Shown piece after piece: positions 32,467 to 41,515 of a stretch of DNA of 64,000 nt. The DNA comes from Paracoccus sigandri (GTDB lineage: Bacteria; Pseudomonadota; Alphaproteobacteria; Rhodobacterales; Rhodobacteraceae). Location of the stretch: assembly GCF_003709565.1 (NCBI RefSeq), contig NZ_QNRC01000011.1, positions 1-64,000 on the forward strand, written 5' to 3'. How positions within the stretch are numbered: position 1 is the first letter of the stretch; every line of letters begins with the position of its first letter. The notes beneath the pieces are model-generated. The model saw only the letters and a program-made list of their open reading frames with translations. It made no database searches and had not been told where the DNA came from. The position numbers and the translations under genes are program-made.

Positions 32467-35109
32467 TTACTTCTTCTTCTTGTCGGCGGCCTGTATCATC
32501 TCCAGGCGTTGGATGAGCGGCACCACCGCGCTGTTCCAGTCGCGGCCCGTCATGTCCGCGCGTGCGCGGGCGGACAGGCGCTGGACCAGATCGGGATCCG
32601 CAGCCAGCCGGGCCAGCGCCGACAATGCCTCGCCGACGGTTTCGCGCTGCGACAGGACGACGCCGTTTTCCCATTGGCGCACGACCTCGGTCACCGCCCC
32701 CGCATCCGTCGCGATGGGGATCACGCCGGAACGCATTGCCTCGAGGATCGTCAGCGGCAGGCCCTCGTAATAGGAGGGCAGGATGAAGACATCGGCCCAT
32801 TCGAAGGCCTCGGCCAGCCCTTCCGGCGTGGTCAGCGGCGGCTCCAGCAGCCCGGCGATATGGGGCGGGATCTCGAGCGCGCTGTCGCCCAGAACCGTCT
32901 TGCCGATCAGGCGCCACTCGATCGGCAGGCGCGTCGCCTCGGCCGTCTCGACGATCGAGATCAGGCGCTCGACCCCCTTCTGGTGGTCCAGCCGGCCCAG
33001 ATAGATGATGCGCAGCGGATCCTGCGGGGATCTGGTGGCGCGACGGGCGTCGATCCGGGCTTCGGCACCCTCGGGCAGGTCGAAACTGGGGGCGTTCAGC
33101 AGCGGCACGATCTTGTCTGCGGGGATGCCCATGCCGTGGCACCAGTCGCCCAGCTGCTCGGAACAGGGCAGGATCGCGTCATAGGCATGTTCGAAGGCCA
33201 GTCCCAGATAGGTATTGCCGACCAGCCGCTTGAAGGGGCTTTGATCGCTGAGATGCAGCGACAGCGCGGTCTTGACGCCGAAGCGCTTCAGCCGCCCCAT
33301 CACGCCCGAAATGGCGCCGCCGTGGAAGTTGATGACCGCGTCCAGCCAGGACAGCATCGCGGTGGCCTGCCGCTGATCGCCGAAACGCGACCAGTCGGGC
33401 ACGTCGGTGCCCAGATAGTTGGAATTCGCCGGCCCCCAGGTCGTGAAGGTCGGATCGGCAAGGAAGGTGACGCTTTCGAAGGTGTCGCGCCATTCGGCGC
33501 TGAACTGGCAGCTCTGGGCCTCCAGCACGAAGAGATGCGGCCGCCAGCCGGCGCGCTTCATCGCCCGCGCGGTGTTCAGCGCCACCCGCTCGACCCCGCC
33601 GAATTCGACCAGGGGCAGCACGAAGCCGATGTCGCGCCCGTCCCTGGCGATGCGGGGATAGGCGGCGTCGGCCTTGGTCGGGATGCGGCTGATCTCGTGC
33701 GTGCGGCCGCGCCAGGGGATGTCGGGCTTGCGCCAGTCCCAGCTATAGGCCAGCGCGTCGCGGTTGGGCGAGGCCTGGTAGCGGGCGGCGACGGCCACGA
33801 AGTCATGGGCGGCGGCGGTATAGAGTTCCTCGCCGTTCGAGAACAGCGTCTCGGGCAGTTGCAGCCGCAGAAGCGTGGTGGGCACGGCGCAGGGCCGGGC
33901 GGCGACGCCCGAGGCCCAGGCGATCGAGCTGTCGCGCACGATGTCCGAGAACAGGCCGGGCCGGACCATCAGCATGGCGGCATGAAGCTCGGTCGAGCCC
34001 TGGGCTTCCTGTTCGTTCCAGCCGATGCGCTCGGCCTCGCGCGGCTCGATCTCCAGCGCGGCGAAGCATTGCTGAGCAAGCCGGCGCTCCATCGTCCACA
34101 GCACCGCATGCAGCAGCCGCGCGCGGCGCAGCTGGTCCAGCACGGCCGAATGCGTCATCAGCAGGATCGGCGGCATGTGGTGCTGGCTGTTGTCGGTCTG
34201 GGTGCGCCACCACAGCCGCTCGAATTCGGCCATCGGCATCCGCCGGGCGTCGGGGACGTCGGGATCGACGGTCAGCAGCACCTCGCCCCGGTCGGCAAGG
34301 AAGATGGCATAGCGCGGCGCCTCCTGCTGCTCCAGCTCCAGCAGGCCGCGCGGGCTGAACAGCTTCTTGTGCTTCTTGCGCATCTCGCTGCGGATCGCGT
34401 CCGAATCGCGCTCGGAATCGGCCAGCATGGATTCGGCGCGCTTGCGATAGAGGAAGCCGAAATTCTCGATGTTGCGGCCGCGGAAACCGGCCTCGGCGGC
34501 GGTCAGGAAGAAGTCCCAGTCCTCGAAGCCGGATTTGAACGAGGTGTCGAAATAGACCCCGGCCTCGAAGACCTCGCGGCGGATCAGGCTGCCGGCCTCG
34601 CAGACATTCATCACCGTATGGATCAGCAGCGAATAGTCGCCGCCGTAATCGCCCGCCCAACGCAGGCCGAACATGTCGATATTGGGATAGATCCAGCCCG
34701 CGTCGGCATGCTTCTCCAGCGCCGCCATCGCGTTGGCCATCGCATCGGGGCGCAGCCGGTTGTCGGCGTCCAGCATGTAGATCGCCTCGACCGAGGACCA
34801 GGTCGCCAGCGCGTGGCGGATGCCGTGGTTGCGGGCATCGCTGAGCCCGCCATTGGGCTTGCGCAGATAGGTGATGCGCTCGGGATAGCTCAGCGCATAT
34901 TCGCGGCAGACCAGGTCGGTCTCGGCATGGGGGCAGCCGTCATTGACCAGCACCAGCTGGATCTGGAACCCCGCCCGCTGCGCCAGGACGCTTTCGATCG
35001 CCTCGGACAGCAGCACCGAATGGCGGAAGATCGGCACCACCACCGCCACGCGGGGCGCCGTCACCGGCGTGCCGCTCATGGCCTGGGGCCTAAGAAGGGT
35101 CTGTTGCAT
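32467..35109 (-). CDS. Two-domain glycosyltransferase: GT2 fused to GT4
   Basis: 880 residues. Residues 20-300 form a GT-A (GT2) domain: VAVVVPIFRHSVLLSEAIES, then the metal-binding LDADN with Asp114-x-Asp116. Residues 490-870 form a GT-B (GT4) domain: FVLPLVEFGGVERVALNTA, IIYLGRLDHQKGV and the family E-x7-E motif in YYEGLPLTILEAM. The 190 residues between show no clear family. Such fusions add two sugars in succession in capsule or O-antigen assembly. GAGGTG precedes the ATG. It ends with a lysine run (ADKKKK). It follows the DUF6212-like gene and leads to the sulfotransferase/pyruvyltransferase genes. Acceptor and sugars are unknown. Confidence 0.88.
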   Translation of the reverse strand: MQQTLLRPQAMSGTPVTAPRVAVVVPIFRHSVLLSEAIESVLAQRAGFQIQLVLVNDGCPHAETDLVCREYALSYPERITYLRKPNGGLSDARNHGIRHALATWSSVEAIYMLDADNRLRPDAMANAMAALEKHADAGWIYPNIDMFGLRWAGDYGGDYSLLIHTVMNVCEAGSLIRREVFEAGVYFDTSFKSGFEDWDFFLTAAEAGFRGRNIENFGFLYRKRAESMLADSERDSDAIRSEMRKKHKKLFSPRGLLELEQQEAPRYAIFLADRGEVLLTVDPDVPDARRMPMAEFERLWWRTQTDNSQHHMPPILLMTHSAVLDQLRRARLLHAVLWTMERRLAQQCFAALEIEPREAERIGWNEQEAQGSTELHAAMLMVRPGLFSDIVRDSSIAWASGVAARPCAVPTTLLRLQLPETLFSNGEELYTAAAHDFVAVAARYQASPNRDALAYSWDWRKPDIPWRGRTHEISRIPTKADAAYPRIARDGRDIGFVLPLVEFGGVERVALNTARAMKRAGWRPHLFVLEAQSCQFSAEWRDTFESVTFLADPTFTTWGPANSNYLGTDVPDWSRFGDQRQATAMLSWLDAVINFHGGAISGVMGRLKRFGVKTALSLHLSDQSPFKRLVGNTYLGLAFEHAYDAILPCSEQLGDWCHGMGIPADKIVPLLNAPSFDLPEGAEARIDARRATRSPQDPLRIIYLGRLDHQKGVERLISIVETAEATRLPIEWRLIGKTVLGDSALEIPPHIAGLLEPPLTTPEGLAEAFEWADVFILPSYYEGLPLTILEAMRSGVIPIATDAGAVTEVVRQWENGVVLSQRETVGEALSALARLAADPDLVQRLSARARADMTGRDWNSAVVPLIQRLEMIQAADKKKK

Positions 35110-35121
35110 CCCGTCACCTCG

Positions 35122-36540
35122 TCAGAACTGCAGGCAGATGTTCGAGAAGGTGGACCAGCCATAGGCATTGCTGTGCTGATCCTTCGGCAGGCGGGTCATC
35201 AGGTAGATGTCGTAGGGCGCGTCCAGCGGCTCGGGCAGAAGGACATGGGCCTGCCCCTCCTCCTCGGGCGCCAGCCGGATCCAGCCCGAGGCGAGCTTGG
35301 GGTCGAAATCGGGCAGCCGGCCGGGCTTGTGCGGGCGCTGGTCCTGCGGCAGCAGGGCAAGCTGGTATTCGACCGCCGGCGCCTCGGCATGGCGGGTGGC
35401 CAGCGTGGCGAAGACCTGGCGCGCGCCGGGCAGGGCGATGCCCGGCAGGATGCCGCAGGCCACGCGCTGGGGCACGACATGGACCAGCAGCGCCTCGCTG
35501 GACTGGAACAGCGGCACGGTGCTGTTCAGCGATTCCAGGTCGATCGCGGTGGCCAGCGTGTGGCGCTCGACCCGGCGCAGGCGGTTCCGGCCGCCGACCT
35601 GGATCACCGCATGGGCGGGGATCGGCGCATTCGCCCCCGCGATCCAGCGCCACAATTGCAGCGCGGGCAGGGTCTCGACCGGCTGGCCGTCGACCTCGGG
35701 ATGGAAGCGCGGCTCGGGGTGCTGGACGGCGCTGGACAGCTTGACGACGCCCTCGCCCTGGTAGCTGACATTCAGCATCAGGCTGATCGTGTCCGGCCCC
35801 AGCGCGCGGTCCAGCGAGAAGCGCAGCCAGCCCTGTTCCAGCCGGGCCGCCGAGACCTCCCAGATCGCCAGGGTCTCGTTCGTGTCGGGGCTGAGCAGGC
35901 TGACATTCAGCATCCCGCCCTCGGCGGGGGCGGTCTCGTTGCTGATATGGATCGCCAGGTCGCTCAGCCCGGTGCTGGCGCCCGGCAGGCGCTGCATCAG
36001 CCGCGAGCCGCCGCGCAGCGTGATCGGCAGCTGGCCCGAGACCGGCGACAGCGTGGTTTCCAGCGTGCGGTGCTGGGGGCCGTGGCGATAGACGAATTGC
36101 TCGAGGTTCTGGAAGCTGGCCTGGATCGCCTCGTGCTGCTGGCGCAGCAGCCCCAGTTCGCGCATGAAGCGGGTCGAGCGCTGCGCGCCCTTCTGCTGCT
36201 GCTCGGTCAGCCGGGCCACCAGCCATTCCAGCACCTTGGTGCGGCTGTCGAGGATGTCGCCCATGCCGAGCGTGATCTCTGCCGGCGGATCGATGTCCAG
36301 CCGGTCGCGCCACAGTTCGGCCAGTTGCGACAGGCGCTTCTTGCCGCTGCTGGACAGCGGCAGCTGGCCGATGATGCGCAGCATGACCTGATCCATGGGC
36401 AGCGGCAGGCCGCCGCCATCGCTGAAGGCGATGTCGCTGCGCGAGCCCGAGGCGACGATCAGGGAAACCGGCAGCGACAGGGCGCTGGCTTCGGCATAGT
36501 CTTCGGAAGCCACAAGAAGAGAGGCATGCTGTTGGGTCAT
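35122..36540 (-). CDS. DUF6212-like protein, function unknown
   Basis: About 472 residues. I recognise only a resemblance to DUF6212 proteins found beside glycosyltransferases; no catalytic motif is seen. The middle (about residues 100-160) is helical and charged with a coiled-coil look (LVARLTEQQQKGAQRSTRFMRELGLLRQQHE), followed by two beta-rich halves that could be carbohydrate-binding or jelly-roll folds. The ATG at 36540 is preferred although its ribosome site is weak; the frame stays open to 36678. It lies 12 bases upstream of the GT2-GT4 gene and heads the glycan cluster. A role in binding or presenting the glycan is a guess. Confidence 0.7.
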   Translation of the reverse strand: MTQQHASLLVASEDYAEASALSLPVSLIVASGSRSDIAFSDGGGLPLPMDQVMLRIIGQLPLSSSGKKRLSQLAELWRDRLDIDPPAEITLGMGDILDSRTKVLEWLVARLTEQQQKGAQRSTRFMRELGLLRQQHEAIQASFQNLEQFVYRHGPQHRTLETTLSPVSGQLPITLRGGSRLMQRLPGASTGLSDLAIHISNETAPAEGGMLNVSLLSPDTNETLAIWEVSAARLEQGWLRFSLDRALGPDTISLMLNVSYQGEGVVKLSSAVQHPEPRFHPEVDGQPVETLPALQLWRWIAGANAPIPAHAVIQVGGRNRLRRVERHTLATAIDLESLNSTVPLFQSSEALLVHVVPQRVACGILPGIALPGARQVFATLATRHAEAPAVEYQLALLPQDQRPHKPGRLPDFDPKLASGWIRLAPEEEGQAHVLLPEPLDAPYDIYLMTRLPKDQHSNAYGWSTFSNICLQF

Positions 36541-36870
36541 GGAAACGCTGGGTTGACGACAGTGGAGGGCGAATTGGCGTAAACAGCCGGAACCACTTGC
36601 ACATTGAACAGCCAGAACCGTTTGCGACATTTGTCGGCAAATGACAACCTCTCTGCGGTGCAGCGAAAGCCCGGCCATTCAACTGCTTGTATTATGGTCA
36701 TTTTGCGTCATCCTTGTGACATCCAGCCCGTCGCGCAGGCAGCCGATCGGCGCTTTTTGCCGCTTTTCCTGCACAGGCTGGGCGTCATGCCGCCGCGCGG
36801 TACGCGGGGACGGGTTCACAAGTCTGCGTTGTGGCATCTTTCGGCAGCGTGCTGCCCGTCTTTTGGGCGA
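36541..36870. other. 330-base intergenic region upstream of the glycan cluster
   Basis: No gene is supported here. The base composition is lower in GC than the flanking genes, as expected for a promoter region driving the minus-strand glycan cluster. Frames crossing it are extensions or shadows of neighbours. No strong hairpin or repeat was noticed. Confidence 0.5.
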
Positions 36871-37806
36871 TTATTCGCCTGCGGCGCGGCCTTCGCCGGC
36901 CGGTTCCCGGACGGGATTCGCCAGGCCCCCGACCGCCGCGGCCCAGGCAAGCGCCGGACCCAGCGAGGCGCGGAAGGTCGCGCCATGGGTCAGCCCCTCC
37001 AGCACGCTGACCCGCAGCTTCAGGTCGGGGCGCGCCTCCAGCCGCTTGGCCAGCGCCAGGGTCTGCGGCGAGGGGCGCGGCGCGACCGGGGCATCGGTGC
37101 TGCGGCGGTGTTCCTGGTCGCCCAGCATGACCAGCACCTCGGCGCGGCCATCGGCCAGGGGAACGGCGGCGGCCTCGATTCGCGCCAGGGCGCCGCCGCC
37201 GAAACCGGTCGAGGGGCTGACCGGGACATAGCCCCGGAACAGGTCCGGGCGGCGGAACAGCGTGGACAGCGTGAACAGCCCGCCGAAACTGTGGCCCCAC
37301 AGGCTGCGCCGCGCCGGGTTCAGCATCGCGCCATCCGCCGCCGCCTGCATCAGCGGGCCCGCCAGCCGGTCGCGGAAGGCATCGTCGCCGCCGGTTGCGC
37401 GGCCTCGGGCGCGGGGCTCGACGGCGCCATTTAGCGGCGCGGGGGTATAGTCCAGCGTGCGGTCTTCGGCGGCGATCTCGGTCTCGACCTGATGGCCAAG
37501 GGCGATCACGGCCAGCCCCGGCTGGCGCGACAGCTGATCGGCCGTCAGCCGGTTGAAGGCGGCATTGCCGTCCAGCATCCAGATCGAGGGCCAGCCGCCC
37601 GCCGGCACGGGCCCCGAGGGCAGGGCGCGGAACAGCCGATAGCCGCGCCCGTCCAGCGTGACGTCTAGCCGGGATGTCCGGTGCGTGGCCGGCGGGGCGT
37701 CCAGCAGCGGCCAGGTCGCGATGCCGGGCGTCGGGCGGGATTGCCCGGAAAGGGCGGTGAGGGCGGCCGCGCCCGCAAGCAGGCGGCGCCGGGTCAGCGT
37801 GATCAT
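36871..37806 (-). CDS. Alpha/beta hydrolase (esterase D/IroE-like), exported
   Basis: 311 residues. The N terminus MITLTRRRLLAGAAALTAL has a twin-arginine-like signal, so it is probably periplasmic. The nucleophile elbow GHSFGG is near residue 170, with PSIWMLDGNAAFN before it and the expected acid (LGDQEH) and base (EGLTHG) near the end. IroE/Fes-like esterases cut siderophore esters; other members hydrolyse S-formylglutathione or sugar esters. The TonB receptor is about 10 kb away, so a siderophore link is speculative. GGAG precedes the ATG. Confidence 0.8.
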   Translation of the reverse strand: MITLTRRRLLAGAAALTALSGQSRPTPGIATWPLLDAPPATHRTSRLDVTLDGRGYRLFRALPSGPVPAGGWPSIWMLDGNAAFNRLTADQLSRQPGLAVIALGHQVETEIAAEDRTLDYTPAPLNGAVEPRARGRATGGDDAFRDRLAGPLMQAAADGAMLNPARRSLWGHSFGGLFTLSTLFRRPDLFRGYVPVSPSTGFGGGALARIEAAAVPLADGRAEVLVMLGDQEHRRSTDAPVAPRPSPQTLALAKRLEARPDLKLRVSVLEGLTHGATFRASLGPALAWAAAVGGLANPVREPAGEGRAAGE

Positions 37807-37885
37807 CGGCGGTCTCCGTCGGATGGCGCTGGCTTGGGCTGGCTGACCCCGTCCTAGCGCGGGGCCGGGGCGATCTCAACGGTCG

Positions 37886-38599
37886 TCAGGCATGGTGCTG
37901 GGCGAAGATGACGATCGCCTGGACGCGCGAATTGACCCCCAGCTTCCGCAGGATCGCGCTCATGTGATAGTCGATCCCGCGCCGCGTCATGCCCATGATC
38001 AGGCCGATATCGGCATTCGACTTGCCCATCGCCGCCCATTTCAGGATCTCTTTCTGGCACGGGCTGAGGGCGCGGAAACCGGCCGAGGCGCTTCGGCCCA
38101 CGGCATTCTCGACGCCGATGGCCGCAAGCCGCGCCCGCGCGGTATTGGCGACGATCTCGGCCGCATGGACCCGGTCCTGCGAGGGGCGGTCCTCCAGCGA
38201 CAGCATGGTCAGCGCGCCCAGCCGGCCCGAGCCGCGGTTCATGGGCACGGTGATCCCGCCCTGCAATCCGACCGAGGTGATGTATTCATAGTAATCGTGA
38301 TGCGGACCGGCCTGCCAGTCGGTCCGGCGCCAGGCCAGGGTCGGGCCGGTTCCGACGGCATGGGCCAGCAGCGGATCGCGCTCGAACCAGCCGTCGCGGT
38401 CATAGGCGACGCGCTCTTCCAGCGTCCATGTGGTCAGCGTCGGGTCGGTCATGAATTCGCGCCCCGAGGCCTTGCCGCAGCACAGGTTGAAGCTGACGAA
38501 TCCCAGCGCCTGCGTTCCGCGCGTCAGGGCCGCCTCAAGTTGACGCAGGTCTTCCGCCGCGCAGATCTCGGCAACCGTCTGTGAAAGCACACCCAACAT
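37886..38599 (-). CDS. LuxR-family regulator with autoinducer-binding-like domain (solo)
   Basis: About 237 residues. The N-terminal domain resembles acyl-homoserine-lactone-binding domains: conserved W, Y and D positions can be traced in AYDRDGWFERDPLLAHA, with a tryptophan in LAWRRTDW. The C-terminal helix-turn-helix includes LSPCQKEILKWAAMGKSNADIGLIMGM. ATG at 38599 is used; GTG three codons earlier is possible. No luxI-type synthase is in the window, so it is a LuxR solo as far as can be seen. The signal could be an outside lactone or something else. Confidence 0.85.
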   Translation of the reverse strand: MLGVLSQTVAEICAAEDLRQLEAALTRGTQALGFVSFNLCCGKASGREFMTDPTLTTWTLEERVAYDRDGWFERDPLLAHAVGTGPTLAWRRTDWQAGPHHDYYEYITSVGLQGGITVPMNRGSGRLGALTMLSLEDRPSQDRVHAAEIVANTARARLAAIGVENAVGRSASAGFRALSPCQKEILKWAAMGKSNADIGLIMGMTRRGIDYHMSAILRKLGVNSRVQAIVIFAQHHA

Positions 38600-38810
38600 G
38601 ACAAACACCAGGAACCGACAGAAAACACATGCGCCGTCCGGGGCGCTGAGCGCCCGTCAACTGTCAAGTTGCACAGTTGTATTCGCACATGCAAATGATA
38701 TTGGCAGAACCGGTCGGTTTGATATGTTTGATTGCCGACTGCTGGCCTGACCGTTTCCGCGCGCGGCTGGCCGGGCTTCACGAGTATTGGTTGCGTGTAG
38801 CGCGGGGCGG

Positions 38811-38836
38811 GCAGGCGCCGGTCTTCCGGCGCCTGC
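38811..38836 (-). terminator. Perfect 11-bp hairpin downstream of metQ
   Basis: GCAGGCGCCGG (38811-38821) pairs perfectly with CCGGCGCCTGC (38826-38836) around TCTT. It lies 13 bases past the metQ stop at 38849, in the right place to end the metNIQ transcript, although no T-run follows. Confidence 0.6.
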
Positions 38837-38848
38837 GAGCGGAACGAC

Positions 38849-39622
38849 CTACCAGGAGGTCAGGACCGCGCCCTCGTATTTCTCTTCGATGAAGGCCTTG
38901 ATCTCGGGGCTCTGATAGGCCTCGACCAGCTGCTTCACCCAGGGCTGGTCCTGGTCGCCGTTCCTGACCACGATGATGTTCACATAGGGGCTGTCCTGTT
39001 CCATCGCGATCGCGTCGGTCCTGGGGTCCAGCCCCGAGGCCAGCGCGTAATTGGTGTTGATGATCGCGATATCGGCATCGGCCAGCGCGCGCGGCAGCTG
39101 CGCGGCGTCCAGCTCCATGAAGCGCAGGTTCTTCGGGTTCTCGGTCACGTCCAGCGGGCTGGGGACAAGCCCGGTGCCCTCGGCCAGCGTCACCACGCCC
39201 AGCTGTTGCAGCAGCAGCAGCGCCCGCCCGCCATTGGTCGGGTCGTTCGGGATCGCCACGCGGCCGCCCTCGGGCAGTTCGGCGATGTCTTCCAGCTTGT
39301 CGGAATAGACCCCCATCGGCGTGGTGATGGTGGTGCCGACCTCGACCAGGTCGAAGCCGCGATCCTTCATCTGGTTTTCCAGATAGGGGCGGTGCTGGAA
39401 GCTGTTGGCCTGCAGGTCGCCATCGGCCAGCGCCTGGTTGGGCACGACGTAATCGGAAAACTCGATCACCTGGATGTTCAGCCCCATCGGGGCGGCGACC
39501 TTGGCGACCTCTTCCATGATCTCGCCATGTTCGCCGGGCGAGACGCCGACCTTGATGTCCTCGGCCAGGGCGGCGGTGGCCGTCAGCGCGAGGATGGAGG
39601 CAACAGTGGTAAAGCGCAGCAT
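38849..39622 (-). CDS. metQ: D/L-methionine ABC importer, substrate-binding protein
   Basis: 257 residues. The signal peptide is cleaved near TAALA-ED, and the mature protein begins IKVGVSPGEHGEIMEEVAKVA, with NSFQHRPYLENQ and IPNDPTNGGRALLLLQ typical of the NlpA/MetQ family. Unlike many MetQ proteins there is no lipobox cysteine, so it is soluble in the periplasm. AAGGAG precedes the ATG at 39622; upstream in-frame codons lie in the metI spacer. It is the third gene of metN-metI-metQ. Confidence 0.93.
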   Translation of the reverse strand: MLRFTTVASILALTATAALAEDIKVGVSPGEHGEIMEEVAKVAAPMGLNIQVIEFSDYVVPNQALADGDLQANSFQHRPYLENQMKDRGFDLVEVGTTITTPMGVYSDKLEDIAELPEGGRVAIPNDPTNGGRALLLLQQLGVVTLAEGTGLVPSPLDVTENPKNLRFMELDAAQLPRALADADIAIINTNYALASGLDPRTDAIAMEQDSPYVNIIVVRNGDQDQPWVKQLVEAYQSPEIKAFIEEKYEGAVLTSW

Positions 39623-39654
39623 CGGATGGCTCCTTGTCGTTGACTGCGGGAAAT

Positions 39655-40329
39655 TCAGTGGCCGCGATTGCGGGGCGCGCGCTTGTCGAAGCGGGCGGCG
39701 ATCCATTCGCCGACGGACTGGACCAGCTGCACCATCACGATCAGGATCACCACCACGGCCAGCATCACCTCGGGCATGAAGCGCTGATAGCCGTAGCGGA
39801 TGCCCAGGTCGCCCAGGCCCTCGCCGCCGACCGCGCCGACCATGGCGGAATAGCCGATCAGGCTGACCACGGCCAGGGTCAGGCCAAGCGCGATGCCGGG
39901 CAGAGCCTCGCGGATCAGCACCTTGCGGATGATCTGCAGGGGCGTGGCGCCCATGGCGCGGGCGGCCTCGATCAGCCCGGCATCGACCTCGCGGATGGCG
40001 TTTTCCACCAGCCTTGCGATGAAGGGGATGGCGGCGATGGTCAGCGGCACGATGGCGGCGTCGGTGCCGATCGAGGTGCCGACCAGGGCGCGGGTGAAGG
40101 GGATGATCGCCACCACCAGGATGATGAACGGGACCGAGCGGGTCGCGTTCACGACCAGCCCCAGCACCCGGTTCAGCATCGGCGCCGACAACAGTTCGCC
40201 CCGCTGCGAGGTGGCCAGGAACACCCCCAGCGGCAGCCCGCCAAGCGTGCCGAGAACGGCCGAGGCCGCGACCATGTAGAGCGTCTGCAGCGTCGCGTCG
40301 AAAAGCAGCCAGATCAGGTTAGCGGACAT
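39655..40329 (-). CDS. metI: D/L-methionine ABC importer, permease
   Basis: 224 residues, with about five membrane helices. The permease motif EAARAMGATPLQIIRKVLIREALPGI marks the ATPase contact loop, and VNATRSVPFIILVVAIIPFTR is typical of MetI. It forms the inner-membrane channel with MetN. Its start overlaps the metN stop by 11 bases. Confidence 0.94.
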   Translation of the reverse strand: MSANLIWLLFDATLQTLYMVAASAVLGTLGGLPLGVFLATSQRGELLSAPMLNRVLGLVVNATRSVPFIILVVAIIPFTRALVGTSIGTDAAIVPLTIAAIPFIARLVENAIREVDAGLIEAARAMGATPLQIIRKVLIREALPGIALGLTLAVVSLIGYSAMVGAVGGEGLGDLGIRYGYQRFMPEVMLAVVVILIVMVQLVQSVGEWIAARFDKRAPRNRGH

Positions 40330-41380
40330 AGCCCAGCACCTCTGTCAAAAGCCCGTGGCGTTCCAGATAGGCGCGGGCCTCGTCCGCGCGCGCGGCGTCC
40401 AGCGACAAAAGCAGGTTGCCGAAGGGATGCGGGCCGATCTCCTCGATGGCGCCGGCAAGGATGTTCACGCGGATGCCCAGTTCGGAATTCAGCTGCGACA
40501 GCATCGGGTCGGTCGCGTGCCGCCCCGCGAAGGTGACGCGCAGGACCTGTTCCGAGGCGCCCTCGGGCCGGGCCTGTTGCAGTCGGTTGGCGATGAAGGC
40601 CGGCAGGGTGATGCCGGTCACGCCCGACAGGAAGGATCGCGTGGTCGCGTGGCGTGGCGCGACGAAGACGTCATAGGTCGGCCCCGATTCGACGATCCGG
40701 CCGCCCTCGATCACCGCCATATGGCTGGCGATGTCGCGCACCACGGCCATTTCATGCGTGATCAGCAGGATGGTCAGGCCCAGGTCGCGGTTGATGTCGG
40801 CCAGCAGCCGCAGCACCGTCTGCGTGGTCTCGGGGTCCAGCGCCGAGGTGGCCTCGTCCGACAGCAGCACCTTGGGCTGCGTGGCCAGCGCGCGGGCGAT
40901 GCCGACGCGCTGCTTCTGCCCGCCCGACAGTTCCGCGGGATAGCGGTCGCGCAGCGTCTCCAGCCCGACCCGCGCGATCAGGTCCTCGACCCGCGGGCGG
41001 ATCTGGGCAGAGGGAAGCCCCGCGATTTCAAGGGGAAGCGCCACATTGCCATAGACGGTGCGCGACGCCAGCAGGTTGAAATGCTGGAAGATCATGCCGA
41101 CGTCGCGGCGGATAGCCCGCAACTCCGCGCCGCGCGCCGCGCCCACGTTCCGCCCGCCCACCGCGACCGTGCCGCTGGTCGGCCGCTCCAGCCCGTTCAC
41201 CATGCGCAGCAGCGTGGACTTGCCCGCGCCGGATCGGCCGATGATGCCGCAGATCGCGCCGGGCTCGATGGTCAGCGACACGTCCTCCAGCGCGGTGACG
41301 CGGGCGCCGCCGCTGCCCGGAAAGGCCTTGCCGACCTTGTCGAAGGTGATCGCCGCACCCGTTTTCGCGCTTTCGCTCAT
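40319..41380 (-). CDS. metN: D/L-methionine ABC importer, ATP-binding protein
   Basis: 353 residues. Walker A GRSGAGKST, signature LSGGQKQRV and Walker B VLLSDEATSALDP are all present, and a C-terminal NIL domain (about residues 260-350) follows, which in MetN binds methionine and inhibits transport. The ATG at 41380 is used; the open frame to 41437 adds arginine-rich sequence without a ribosome site. No SAM riboswitch consensus was recognised in the leader. metN-metI-metQ form a compact operon. Confidence 0.93.
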   Translation of the reverse strand: MSESAKTGAAITFDKVGKAFPGSGGARVTALEDVSLTIEPGAICGIIGRSGAGKSTLLRMVNGLERPTSGTVAVGGRNVGAARGAELRAIRRDVGMIFQHFNLLASRTVYGNVALPLEIAGLPSAQIRPRVEDLIARVGLETLRDRYPAELSGGQKQRVGIARALATQPKVLLSDEATSALDPETTQTVLRLLADINRDLGLTILLITHEMAVVRDIASHMAVIEGGRIVESGPTYDVFVAPRHATTRSFLSGVTGITLPAFIANRLQQARPEGASEQVLRVTFAGRHATDPMLSQLNSELGIRVNILAGAIEEIGPHPFGNLLLSLDAARADEARAYLERHGLLTEVLGYVR

Positions 41381-41444
41381 CGCATTTCCCAAGAGGCGCG
41401 CGCAACGTCGCGGGCGCGCCCCTGCGGGTTGCCTCAATCGCCCG

Positions 41445-41474
41445 CCGGACGCAACCCCGAGGGGCTGCTTCCGG
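41445..41474 (-). terminator. Long hairpin between the SCO gene and metN
   Basis: On the minus strand CCGGA-A-GCAGCCCC and GGGGTTGC-G-TCCGG fold into a stem of about 14 pairs (one G-T wobble and one internal mismatch) around TC. It lies 42 bases past the SCO stop and 65 bases before metN, so it could end the copper-operon transcript. It could equally be part of the metN leader. Confidence 0.45.
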
Positions 41475-41515
41475 TTTCCCTGACGCTGCGGCGGCGGGGC
41501 GGCGGGCGGGAAGGC

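Noticed and set aside
41381-41515. SAM or cobalamin riboswitch before metN
   Set aside because: Fragments such as CAGGGAAACCGG look suggestive, but the conserved cores of SAM-I, SAM-II, SAM/SAH and cobalamin elements are not found; a plain hairpin explains the region.
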